Shown: positions 33,026-41,522 of the stretch, piece after piece
Layout of the letters: each line of letters starts with the position of its first letter
Numbering within the stretch: position 1 is the stretch's first letter
Position numbers and translations under genes: made by a program
DNA from: an uncultured Clostridia bacterium
GTDB lineage: Bacteria; Bacillota; Clostridia; Christensenellales; CAG-314
DNA: 64,000 nucleotides
Reading direction: 5' to 3'
NCBI GenBank assembly: GCA_947570215.1
Contig: CANOTO010000001.1
Span: forward strand, 62,001-126,000
The notes under the pieces: generated by a model
Seen by the model: only the letters and a program-made list of their open reading frames with translations
Told to the model about the DNA's origin: nothing
The model's database searches: none

Positions 33026-34363
33026 TTAGGAATTTTGATCCGCGTCGTTTTCAAAAGTTTCGATAGAGACGCTCTCGACATGTGCAATCGGTTTCCATTC
33101 GACCTTTTTGAATATTGCGACAACGGAAATAGGAATATACGTCAGCATAAATAACGGAAACGTAAATACGTACAATATTTTTTTCCACCAAGACGTATGT
33201 ATTTTCTTCCACTCTGTAACGCATATAGACAGAGAAATGATAAGCATCATTCCGTATACGGAGGCAAAGTTTATGAGCAACGACAAACAAGCAAACCAAG
33301 CATTAGCCAAATCTCCCATACACAAAGCCACGACGGAAGTAACGGGCAAGACGGTTAAGGTTAAAAGCGAAATTAACAATGCGGGAAATATTGTGGTAAA
33401 TATATCCCAACAAGAAAAATGCTTAAAAAAGCCGGAGACTAATCTGCCGCCGTATTTACCGAATACTTGATAAAAACCTTTCGCCCAACGCTCACGCTGC
33501 TTCCAAGATTGCGCAAAAGTTTCGGGCTGCTCGTCGAACAATTCGGCGGTACTGCAATAAGCGACCTTTCTGCCGGACAGCGCGTACGCCGTCGAACACT
33601 GAATATCTTCCGTCAACGTAAAAAAGTTCCAATTACCGAATTCCTGAACGACGTTTCTCGCAATTAAAAAACCCGTTCCCGATATCGCGCAAGAATTATG
33701 CAGCATCATACGGGCATTATTCAAATGTCTCGCTTCGTGTAAAAACCAATATCCGTATCCCGAAGTAATCCAATTCTTACCGATATTCTTAGAGTTTCGA
33801 TAAGATGTTACCATATCGTAACCGCAATCGTAGGTTTTGTTCATTTCATAGATATAGTTAGACCTTATTACGTTGTCCGCATCTAAAATAACGTAAGCTT
33901 CGGGGACTAAATCTGCGTACTGTTCTTCACTGTGAAGCTTAGTGAAAAAATAATTGAGAGCGTATCCTTTACCAATCAATTTATCGTCAAACCGCTCTAT
34001 TACTACACACCCTTTGTCGCGCGCAATCTGAGCCGTATCGTCGGTACAATTGTCTGCGATTACGAATATCGAAAGCAATTCTTTGGGATAATCGTTATTC
34101 CAGACGCTGTCGATAAGATTTCCTATTACTTTACTTTCGTTCCGAGCGGATATTACAACGCCTATCCGATGATTTTTTATCTCTCCGTTCTTCTTTTTTA
34201 CCTTGCAATGCTTTAATGTGCCTATTAGCAAATAAAACATCTGATGCACGTACATAACAAAAAAAATCAGCGCGATTACATTGACAAAATAGTATATAAA
34301 AGCTTCGATCGGAGCATTGAAAGGTATATGCCCGTTATATTTTATTAAATCTACAATTAGCAT
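33026..34363 (-). CDS. membrane family-2 glycosyltransferase, 445 aa
   Basis: An N-terminal pair of helices (residues about 22-50) is followed by a GT-A domain: VVISARNESKVIGNLIDS, VIADNCTDDT, DAD at 161-163 (D-x-D), TED at 251-253 and QRERW at 289-293. These are the D,D,D,QxxRW pattern of processive synthases such as cellulose, hyaluronan or poly-GlcNAc synthase. Four more C-terminal helices would form the extrusion channel. The product is therefore probably an exported polysaccharide or glycolipid. It is last in the operon whose promoter has the nine-G tract, 45 bases after the phosphoesterase gene. Confidence 0.88.
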   Translation of the reverse strand: MLIVDLIKYNGHIPFNAPIEAFIYYFVNVIALIFFVMYVHQMFYLLIGTLKHCKVKKKNGEIKNHRIGVVISARNESKVIGNLIDSVWNNDYPKELLSIFVIADNCTDDTAQIARDKGCVVIERFDDKLIGKGYALNYFFTKLHSEEQYADLVPEAYVILDADNVIRSNYIYEMNKTYDCGYDMVTSYRNSKNIGKNWITSGYGYWFLHEARHLNNARMMLHNSCAISGTGFLIARNVVQEFGNWNFFTLTEDIQCSTAYALSGRKVAYCSTAELFDEQPETFAQSWKQRERWAKGFYQVFGKYGGRLVSGFFKHFSCWDIFTTIFPALLISLLTLTVLPVTSVVALCMGDLANAWFACLSLLINFASVYGMMLIISLSICVTEWKKIHTSWWKKILYVFTFPLFMLTYIPISVVAIFKKVEWKPIAHVESVSIETFENDADQNS

Positions 34364-34408
34364 TTTCTTACGTACCCTGAAATTTTCAAGAATTTTAAGC
34401 CCGACAAA

Positions 34409-36037
34409 TCAAACGACAGCTTCGAAACAGGCGCTCGGTATCCACTTTGCGTTTTCGAAGTCTCTGCCCAACACTAAAACCTTATTTTCGTAAACCCTTA
34501 CGTAATACCCCTGTGAACCGCGTAAATATTCGCCTGTCGGAATATAATAGCTGCTCCACAGATACGCTACGGACGCCGTATTGAAAATATTGGGCAAGCC
34601 GTCGGACTTGTCGTGCATCGAACCGCGAGTATTCATGTCCCAATGGCTGTGTCCGTTAAACATATATATCTGCGGATATTTAGCCACTATACTTCTAAAC
34701 TGTTCGTTCTGAACAATCCCGTCCCAGCCTTGTCCTTCGAAGCTTCCGGCAATCGTATCGTACAACGACTGATGCAAATACACGAAAACGGGCTTACTCG
34801 GCTGTGACGCAGTGAGCTCCTGCATTCTGTTATCGAACCACGACAGCTGATTTTGCGATAAATCGGCATCCAATCCGTTAGACTTGGATTCGCTGCCCAA
34901 AAACAAATGGTAATAGCCGTCGATAACCCTTTCATAATATACCGAGTCCGTCTGAGCATACGTCATAAAGTTCTGCGCAAGCGTAAAATAGCTTTCGGAG
35001 CCGTATAGATCGTGATTTCCCAACGAGAAATAAAACCTTGGCAAGCGAGCAACCGAAGCAATCAATTCGTTCGCGTGTCTCCATTCGTAATCACGCCCGG
35101 AATTGGCTATGTCGCCCACGACAAATACTCCGCTGCTTTGCGGACTGTTCGAGACGATATCGTTACACATTGCAAGAAAATGCGCGTCGTGCAATTGTTT
35201 TGCGTCGGCGCTTGCCAAATGAGTATCCGCAACCGCTATATGAACGTCGCTTACGACTTGAAATTCCGTTATAAGCTTGCCGCCGAATTTATACTGACAG
35301 TCTGTGGGCAATATGACTTCGCAGTAATCTGCGCTCATACCCAAACTGTTTTTACCGTACGCAAGCAATCTCGTAGCTTCGGAGGGTATAACGGTATTTG
35401 CGTACATTCTAAAAGAAAAACGTCTGCTTGTAACGAAAAACGGGGCCAGACATGTGTAATCGGGCAACGCACCGTTTTCGTCAGCCCAATACAAAACTAC
35501 TTCTTCGGCGCAAGAGTTTTCGCCGAAGGTTATATCCAAAACGCCGTCAGCCAACCCGTCGCCGACATTTTCCAATTTATAAACTACACTTTGGGGCGCC
35601 TGCGGCAAAGCAAGACTTTTCTTGGATACGCTGAATTTTACCGTTTGTAAAATTATATTATCCGTACGGTTATTAAATAAAATAAGCTTATACTTTCCGC
35701 GCGGAATATTGCGGAACGCTTGACGACTTTCGTTATAAACGCTGCAACGTCTGAAAGCATACGTTTCGCCCGGCACAAATCCGTTTTTGCAAACGTCTAA
35801 GTGTCTTATTGCTTCGACCTTGCTTACGTCGTCGATTTCACGATACAAGCCTATCCAAGCTTCCTGCTCGCCCTTGGCGGAAAAATAAATCTCTTCCCCG
35901 TCCAAATATTCCTTTTTATTTACGCTGAAAATATCGTTGCCGTTCAAATCATTCGGATTGCAGCCAAACAGCAACACAATAGACACAACGGAAATTATGC
36001 AGATTATTAAAGCGCAAAGTCTGTTTTTCGACGACAT
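34409..36037 (-). CDS. lipoprotein metallophosphoesterase with an N-terminal repeat module, 542 aa
   Basis: I use ATG 36037 (MSSKNRLCALII); GGAG in the stop region of the upstream gene serves as its ribosome site. The lipobox VLLFGC gives lipidation near residue 26. Residues about 35-140 are a beta module (VNKKEYLDGEEIYFSA...AWIGLYREI...IPRGKYKLILFNN) homologous to four repeats in the next gene upstream. Calcineurin-like motifs follow: SDVHI, GDIANSGRDYEW, GNHDLYG, LHQSL and NGHSHWD. It hydrolyses a phosphate ester or phosphodiester outside the cell; the substrate is unknown. Confidence 0.88.
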   Translation of the reverse strand: MSSKNRLCALIICIISVVSIVLLFGCNPNDLNGNDIFSVNKKEYLDGEEIYFSAKGEQEAWIGLYREIDDVSKVEAIRHLDVCKNGFVPGETYAFRRCSVYNESRQAFRNIPRGKYKLILFNNRTDNIILQTVKFSVSKKSLALPQAPQSVVYKLENVGDGLADGVLDITFGENSCAEEVVLYWADENGALPDYTCLAPFFVTSRRFSFRMYANTVIPSEATRLLAYGKNSLGMSADYCEVILPTDCQYKFGGKLITEFQVVSDVHIAVADTHLASADAKQLHDAHFLAMCNDIVSNSPQSSGVFVVGDIANSGRDYEWRHANELIASVARLPRFYFSLGNHDLYGSESYFTLAQNFMTYAQTDSVYYERVIDGYYHLFLGSESKSNGLDADLSQNQLSWFDNRMQELTASQPSKPVFVYLHQSLYDTIAGSFEGQGWDGIVQNEQFRSIVAKYPQIYMFNGHSHWDMNTRGSMHDKSDGLPNIFNTASVAYLWSSYYIPTGEYLRGSQGYYVRVYENKVLVLGRDFENAKWIPSACFEAVV

Positions 36038-36041
36038 ACGT

Positions 36042-39000
36042 TTACTCCGCGGCACTTACTACTCTAAATTCGAATTGCGACTCAATCGTATAACCGCTCG
36101 AATTGAACAATACGACTTTATATACGCCTTCCGTCAAAACCGGCAAATCGTTAGGCGAGTTCGGAGTGCGTGCTTCCGCCATAATATCGTACGTTCCGCC
36201 CGAAGCGTGAGTTGCGTCAACAGCGTAATACCACCTAACGGACGGAACCGCCGCAATGTCGGTCTGAGAAACGGGATATAAACCTATCCACCATCCTTCA
36301 CCTTCGGGTGCGTACGCCGTAACGTAAACGGATTCTCCCGATACGTAAACGTCTTTATCCGTGAAGATAGTTCCGATTGTCGGTTGCTCATCGTCCGTTC
36401 CCAGTTGAATATCGAGTTGTTTCACTATCTTAACGGCATAGCCGTAGCCTGCAAACAAAACCACCTTGTAACTGCCGGCACGCAGAGTCAAGCTTTCGGA
36501 CATTGCCGTTTGCGCAAGCAAGTCGTAGCCTTCGCCCGAAACGTGATTAGCATCCTCGACTTTGTACATGTAAAGCGCGTTCTCCAACGAAACTTCGTTA
36601 GCAGACTTGAACAACCCTACGTAATAAGTAATTAGCGAACCTTCAGGCTGCGTTGCAGTAGCCATTATAGGAGCGTTAAGATCGTACTTATTAGCGTCCA
36701 ATTCAAGCGTAGCCGACATATCTACAACCAGTTCGTTTACCGTGAAATACACCGTTTCTTCCACATCGTAACCGGAAGTGTTAAACAAAACAAATTTGTA
36801 GTCGCCGGCCGGAAGGTTGAAGTATTCCAAACGGTTGATATTTGCAATTTGTTTGCGTATATCGTAGGCGATTCCCGATAAGTGGTTGTCATCTTTAACG
36901 TAATAGTAGTAAATAGAGCCTACCGACGAATAATCGCCGTCAACAGCATCGTCGGCAAGGTACAAGCCTACCCACCAAGATGATGGAAGCGAATCGGCAG
37001 GTGCAAACGCCTTCACAAATACGTCTTCCCCTTCCGTATACGTAGTTTTATCGGTAGACAGCGGCTTGATATCGCTTTCCGTTACAGTTAAAACGGCGTA
37101 ACGACGCTCCAGCTCGACACCGTCGGCATCGCTAAACACGGCGATAGCTTCGACTTTGCCGATTTCTGTTAAAGTATTGTTAAAGTAACTTACGCTGACG
37201 CCGTTAGGTAATTTGCCGGTTATAAGCAATTCGTGCGCTTCTCCGTCGTACATAATGGTACAGTCTTCGAATCCAACGCCGCTTAAATCCACCGTTCCGC
37301 TGTTTTTGAATGACGGCAGAACCGTTACTTCCACGCTGTAAACGTATTCATAGCCGCTATCGTTGAAATAATAGATGACGTAATCTCCGGAAGGAAGATA
37401 TTCCTCGAACGATTCGCCGCGGCAATTAACACATTTATCGTTCAAACGCGAGTTAAACGCTCCGCAATCAATGCATACGGAATACAGCTTGTTGGAAATC
37501 TGTTCCTGTAAACAGTACGTGCGTGTAAAGCTGTCACCCCTCTGATTGATATAAAAGTACATATACGAGATTTGACCTTGGTCCGTATTACCCGGAATTG
37601 CGCCCTTTTTGTAAATGCCGACCCAAGCCCCGCCTGACAAGTTTTCTGTTTTAATATCTACCGTGACATAAATATTTTCGCGGAAGTTATAAACCGTTTT
37701 GTTCGTAGACAGCTTGCCAACGGTAATAGTCGCGGATCTACGCCCTACCACATTGCCGTTTTTGGTAAATGTGGCGATTATTTCTTTTGTTCCCACTTCC
37801 GTTAAAACCGGCGGTTGACTATACGAGACTTCCACACCGTCCGGCAGATTAAACGCTTCTATACGTTTTTCCGTTCCGTCGTAAAGGAAATTGGCGCTGT
37901 CGAACTTGATTTGCGACAAATCAACAACGTCTTCGTATTCGTACACTATGTCCGCCTTGACGGGAGTCGCCTTGTCCCAATCGAATTCGCCGTCAAACCA
38001 GTTCGTACCGAAGACATCCAGCAAATCCATATACGATTTTACTCCGCCGTTGGCGTAGCTCTGCTCCTTGCCGTCCGTATCGACGTATCTGACGTATTGA
38101 AGGAAATCCTTCGAAACTACGTCGGAGTACTGAGTGTCTATATACTTATAAAGCTCGTACGCAGGCTTCGGCTCACGATTGATGTCCAATAAACCGAATC
38201 GGGTATGTCCGGCCAGTTCGTTTTTGTGGTCGAATAGCCGATAGTAACAAAATGCTTTGACAGTATCTAACTGCGACAGTTTGTACCAAATAGCAGCGAT
38301 ACATCCCGCTTGATTATTTTTGTCTTGTTCGTCGTCGTCAAAACTGGAAACGCCTTGTTCCGTCAAATAAACATTGCGCGTTTTGCCGTTTACCTTCATT
38401 TTGTCTTGCTTTAAGAATTGGTCTATCAGTTCTATATTGGAAAACGTTATTTTGCCCGATGTTTCGAAATCGTTAGTCATTCCGCCGCCCAAGCCCGTTA
38501 TGGCGCTGATAGGCTTTTTGCCGTTAATCGTATCGTTATAAAAAACTTCGGACAACGCCAATCCGTAGGTATAGCAGTGAGGAGCAATTCCCCAATCGTA
38601 ATCGCCTTCCAATTTGGTTTTTACGTTTAACCACTCTACCATAGCCTTGGGTGCGTAAGACGACACCTTGTCGTCAAGCTCGGAGTAGCCACGATTAGCC
38701 CAAGACTGCGTAATAGGCATGCATACGGTTATATCCTTGTGGTATTTTTTTAGCGACAAATTAGATAAACGAAGCAACCGCGAATACTCTTCCATATAAA
38801 CGTCGAGTGACGCGTGCTTTTCGGATATTCTGTTGTAGTCGCGAGCGTAATCGATTTCGTTGCCTATTACGAAATTAGCTATATAGCCGTTAGGCAATCC
38901 GTTCAAAGAATATCTTTCCGCAAAGAATTCCATCATTGCAACGAAGTATTCGAATCCGTATCTATTGGAAGTGTTAAGCCCCACTAACGGCGGAACACCT

Positions 39001-39842
39001 TGTCCGCTGACAGCCATAGTAGCCCACGGCAAATACGTCATTTTGGCGGGGAAGGTTTCGGATTGCTCCGAGATATTGTTATTAGTCGCATAAATTATAC
39101 CCGTAATATGCGCTCCCGCAGAGTAATAGCCCCTTACGTTGTTGTCGTAAGCATCCACCTTGGACTTGCGGAAGTAAAACGTCTTACCGTTAGAATCGAA
39201 CGCATACGCATCGTCGGGATGCGCGAGCGGTATTTCTTCGCCGTCTTCATCAATAAGCTCGTTAGGATAAATAAAATCGGTGATATCCAAATTGATTGCC
39301 GTATAAGAACAATTAAGATCTTTGTAATAATCCAAATTTTCACCGAGTATACCTTTTTTGGACTTTATATCGAATTGCGGAACGGCAGCGGATACGGGAT
39401 CGATTTGCGTAGCATAAATAGGTCCACGCAACACCTTGCCGTCGTGAACCACATAGTATTTGCAATATAATCTGTCGAAGCCGTCGACATATCTGCTTAT
39501 TTCGACGACGCTTTCGGTGCCCAATTTATAGTCGCCGATGAACGTCGATTCGTCGCTCGCCGACAATTTGTCGGCAGACAAACCGTAAAGCTGTTGTTCG
39601 CCTTCGATATATTCGTATGCTTTGACCGCCGCAACTTTAACAGTTGCGTTGCCCACTTCGCTTTCGACGCTGTTCAATTCTACTCGGATTTTATCCGAAG
39701 TAACGAAAACCTGCATCGATATTTTTTCTTGCGTGATACCGCCGATAACAGTATTTTCATCCATATCCACGCAAGCTACCAATACGGACGAAGCGAGCAC
39801 GAATACGAATAAAAACGTTAAAATCCGTAATAAACGTTTCAT
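36042..39842 (-). CDS. giant lipoprotein: glycosidase-like (DUF5722-like) domain plus four surface modules, 1266 aa
   Basis: The signal and lipobox VLVAC place lipid at Cys24. Residues about 150-600 look like a (beta/alpha)8 glycoside-hydrolase clan-A domain. FVIGNEIDYARDYN offers the Asn-Glu acid/base and VYLTEQGVSSF the nucleophile, and the order resembles DUF5722 proteins. Two Ig-like domains (EAFNLPDGVEVSYSQPPV and LITGKLPNGVSVSYFNN) alternate with four roughly 110-residue modules (WVGIYKKG, WWVGLYLAD, YYVGLFKSA, WWIGLYPVS; each ends GDYKFVLFN-like). The first module has an inserted CIDCG...CVNC knuckle. It is the first gene of a three-gene operon behind the nine-G promoter. Confidence 0.82.
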   Translation of the reverse strand: MKRLLRILTFLFVFVLASSVLVACVDMDENTVIGGITQEKISMQVFVTSDKIRVELNSVESEVGNATVKVAAVKAYEYIEGEQQLYGLSADKLSASDESTFIGDYKLGTESVVEISRYVDGFDRLYCKYYVVHDGKVLRGPIYATQIDPVSAAVPQFDIKSKKGILGENLDYYKDLNCSYTAINLDITDFIYPNELIDEDGEEIPLAHPDDAYAFDSNGKTFYFRKSKVDAYDNNVRGYYSAGAHITGIIYATNNNISEQSETFPAKMTYLPWATMAVSGQGVPPLVGLNTSNRYGFEYFVAMMEFFAERYSLNGLPNGYIANFVIGNEIDYARDYNRISEKHASLDVYMEEYSRLLRLSNLSLKKYHKDITVCMPITQSWANRGYSELDDKVSSYAPKAMVEWLNVKTKLEGDYDWGIAPHCYTYGLALSEVFYNDTINGKKPISAITGLGGGMTNDFETSGKITFSNIELIDQFLKQDKMKVNGKTRNVYLTEQGVSSFDDDEQDKNNQAGCIAAIWYKLSQLDTVKAFCYYRLFDHKNELAGHTRFGLLDINREPKPAYELYKYIDTQYSDVVSKDFLQYVRYVDTDGKEQSYANGGVKSYMDLLDVFGTNWFDGEFDWDKATPVKADIVYEYEDVVDLSQIKFDSANFLYDGTEKRIEAFNLPDGVEVSYSQPPVLTEVGTKEIIATFTKNGNVVGRRSATITVGKLSTNKTVYNFRENIYVTVDIKTENLSGGAWVGIYKKGAIPGNTDQGQISYMYFYINQRGDSFTRTYCLQEQISNKLYSVCIDCGAFNSRLNDKCVNCRGESFEEYLPSGDYVIYYFNDSGYEYVYSVEVTVLPSFKNSGTVDLSGVGFEDCTIMYDGEAHELLITGKLPNGVSVSYFNNTLTEIGKVEAIAVFSDADGVELERRYAVLTVTESDIKPLSTDKTTYTEGEDVFVKAFAPADSLPSSWWVGLYLADDAVDGDYSSVGSIYYYYVKDDNHLSGIAYDIRKQIANINRLEYFNLPAGDYKFVLFNTSGYDVEETVYFTVNELVVDMSATLELDANKYDLNAPIMATATQPEGSLITYYVGLFKSANEVSLENALYMYKVEDANHVSGEGYDLLAQTAMSESLTLRAGSYKVVLFAGYGYAVKIVKQLDIQLGTDDEQPTIGTIFTDKDVYVSGESVYVTAYAPEGEGWWIGLYPVSQTDIAAVPSVRWYYAVDATHASGGTYDIMAEARTPNSPNDLPVLTEGVYKVVLFNSSGYTIESQFEFRVVSAAE

Positions 39843-39974
39843 TTTGCAGCATTCTCCCGATATGAAATATCTGTTAGTATTTGAAATCCGCCGATTTATT
39901 ATTACAGCTTCTCAAAGCCGCCATTCTCAATCAATTGCGGGCTATTTCAAATGTCTATACTTTTAAGTATTTTG

Positions 39975-40004
39975 AGTATACCCCCCCCCGCGTTCAAAAG
40001 TCAA
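39975..40004 (-). promoter_or_regulatory. promoter with nine-G tract in the spacer (candidate phase-variable promoter)
   Basis: Minus strand TTGACT (39999-40004), an 18-base spacer made of TTTGAACGC plus nine G (39989-39981), then TATACT (39975-39980). Loss of one G would give the optimal 17-base spacing; gain would weaken it. It drives the 1266-aa lipoprotein, phosphoesterase and glycosyltransferase operon. Confidence 0.75.
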
Positions 40005-40200
40005 GCATTTAGTCAATGTTTGTCGATATTACGTAAGCGATTCGGCGAGAATTTTTACTTTTTAACGTTTTGGGCACATTCGATTAATATCGGGAATTTA
40101 ACAAAAACCATAACTTTAACGATTAAGGCAGGTCGCTCACAAAACAAAACCGCGTGTAATCAAGCGTGGCTAATCGCGTTAGATTAAAAATTATTAAACG

Positions 40201-40234
40201 AAAAACCCGCAAGGAACACTTTTCCCTGCGGGTT
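40201..40234 (-). terminator. terminator of the perR-rubredoxin-rubrerythrin operon
   Basis: AACCCGCA (40204-40211) pairs with TGCGGGTT (40227-40234); on the minus strand it is followed by TTTTT. Confidence 0.85.
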
Positions 40235-40260
40235 ATATTTATAATAGTATTTAACTTACG

Positions 40261-40803
40261 TTATTTTTTGAAATAACGGTTATACAGTCCTTCGAACGCT
40301 TTGCCGTGACGCGCTTCGTCGCGAGCCATTTCGTGAACGGTGTCGTGAATAGCGTCCAAGCCCAAAGCCTTGGCGCGTTTTGCAAGGTCCGTCTTGCCCA
40401 TTGTCGCGCCGTTTTCCGCTTCGATACGCATAGCAAGGTTCTTAGCGGTGCTGTCGGTAACCACTTCGCCGAGCAGTTCGGCAAATTTGGCAGCGTGTTC
40501 CGCTTCTTCGTAAGCGGCTTTTTCCCAATAAAGTCCTATTTCGGGGTAACCTTCGCGGTGAGCTACGCGAGCCATAGCAAGGTACATACCTACTTCGCTG
40601 CATTCGCCGTTGAAGTTAGCGCGCAAATCGTCAATTATATCTTGCGGAACGCCTTGAGCCACTCCCACTACGTGTTCCGCAGCCCACGAGAGCTCTCCCG
40701 CCTGCGCTATAAACTTTTCCTTGGGAGCCTTACATTGGGGACATTTTTCCGGCGCTTCGTTTCCTTCGTGAACGTAACCGCATACCGAACAAACAAATTT
40801 CAT
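40261..40803 (-). CDS. reverse rubrerythrin (N-terminal rubredoxin domain), 180 aa
   Basis: An N-terminal rubredoxin-like domain ([10 protein letters not shown]...CPQCKAP, residues 5-25) precedes the ferritin-like diiron domain. Its E-x-x-H motifs are in [36 protein letters not shown] and [13 protein letters not shown]. This domain order is that of reverse rubrerythrins of Clostridium, which reduce hydrogen peroxide and oxygen with NADH through electron carriers. It is last in a PerR-linked operon, with the small rubredoxin-like protein as likely electron donor, and is strongly terminated. Confidence 0.93.
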   Translation of the reverse strand: MKFVCSVCGYVHEGNEAPEKCPQCKAPKEKFIAQAGELSWAAEHVVGVAQGVPQDIIDDLRANFNGECSEVGMYLAMARVAHREGYPEIGLYWEKAAYEEAEHAAKFAELLGEVVTDSTAKNLAMRIEAENGATMGKTDLAKRAKALGLDAIHDTVHEMARDEARHGKAFEGLYNRYFKK

Positions 40804-40870
40804 TTTTATTATCTCCTATATTTAATAATTTTCGTCGAATTTTACTTTCCGACGGCGAAAGTAATATAAA

Positions 40871-40984
40871 TTATTCTTCTTCCAATTCGAACTCGTCGCT
40901 GCCTACTCCGCAAAGAGGACAGATTTCCGGAGCCTCGTCGCCTTCGTGAACGTAACCGCATACTTTGCAAATCCATTTTTTCAT
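40871..40984 (-). CDS. 37-aa rubredoxin-like protein
   Basis: ATG 40984 follows [26 protein letters not shown] is followed by ICPLCG, giving two CxxC knuckles for one iron, and an acidic tail. It is almost the same as the first 30 residues of the reverse rubrerythrin downstream, so the two knuckles are paralogous, one free and one fused. It lacks the longer loop of classical 52-residue rubredoxins. It lies between perR (13-base gap) and the rubrerythrin gene. The role is electron transfer to rubrerythrin or to other peroxide-reducing enzymes. Confidence 0.9.
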   Translation of the reverse strand: MKKWICKVCGYVHEGDEAPEICPLCGVGSDEFELEEE

Positions 40985-40997
40985 TCGTATATTCTCC

Positions 40998-41363
40998 TTA
41001 TTTGTTTTTTTTACGACACTCGTCGCAAATTCCGTATAAAGTTATCTCGCAACGCGTCACGCCTTCGACCGAACACGCAACCGAAACCGAGCCGCAGTCC
41101 ACGTCCGTTATTCTTCCGCACCGCTCGCAGACCATATGTCCGTGCTCGCGCATATCGGCGTCAAACCGCTCGGCGTATCCTTCCACGCTTATGCGTTTTA
41201 TCCTGCCCGAACTTACCAACTCGTTAAGATTACGGTATACCGTGGCAATACCGATATTAGGCTCCGTCTCGCGGGTTTTTGCGTATATCCACGCCGCATC
41301 GGGGTGAATGTCGGTATGATAAAGCGTACGATACACCGCTTCTCGCTGTTTGGAAAATCTCAT
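40998..41363 (-). CDS. perR: Fur-family peroxide regulator, PerR-like
   Basis: The start is ATG 41363 (MRFSKQREAVYRTLYHTD), with AAGGATTAAACGCA before it; the 19 in-frame residues upstream overlap the operator. The N-terminal winged helix (ATVYRNLNELVSSGRIKRI) precedes the dimerisation domain with HGHMVCERCG and CDEC, the two CxxC of the structural zinc site. The Cys set and linkage to rubrerythrin point to PerR over Fur. A palindrome ATGATAA-AGA-TTATCAT overlaps the promoter, so it should autoregulate the operon. At 121 aa it is shorter than the usual 140-150. Confidence 0.88.
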   Translation of the reverse strand: MRFSKQREAVYRTLYHTDIHPDAAWIYAKTRETEPNIGIATVYRNLNELVSSGRIKRISVEGYAERFDADMREHGHMVCERCGRITDVDCGSVSVACSVEGVTRCEITLYGICDECRKKNK

Positions 41364-41387
41364 TGCGTTTAATCCTTGTATAATTAT

Positions 41388-41416
41388 ATGATAATCTTTA
41401 TCATTTATTTTGTCAA
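41388..41416 (-). promoter_or_regulatory. perR promoter with Per/Fur-type box
   Basis: Minus strand TTGACA (41411-41416), 17 bases, TATCAT. A 17-bp dyad ATGATAA-AGA-TTATCAT (41388-41404) covers the spacer and -10 region, close to the 7-1-7 Per/Fur box. Binding here would block RNA polymerase. Confidence 0.75.
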
Positions 41417-41487
41417 GCAAAATATTGTATAAAAAAATTATTTTTATGTCATACGCAGTTTAGCCTCAGCGACGGAGCATGAAACGC

Positions 41488-41516
41488 TTGCAAAAACGGG
41501 AAGTTAGATATAAAAT
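41488..41516 (+). promoter_or_regulatory. leaderless promoter of the ttcA-like gene
   Basis: TTGCAA (41488-41493), 17 bases, TAAAAT (41511-41516), six bases ATTATT, then ATG 41523. There is no ribosome binding site between. Confidence 0.65.
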
Positions 41517-41522
41517 ATTATT

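Larger units (their letters stand above)
39843..40260 (-). other. intergenic region with a leader, the nine-G promoter and the rubrerythrin terminator
   Basis: Leftward from the promoter at 39975-40004 runs a leader of about 125 bases to ATG 39842. The right part holds the rubrerythrin terminator (40201-40234). Between them (40010-40195) I see nothing distinct beyond AT-rich DNA. Confidence 0.6.
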
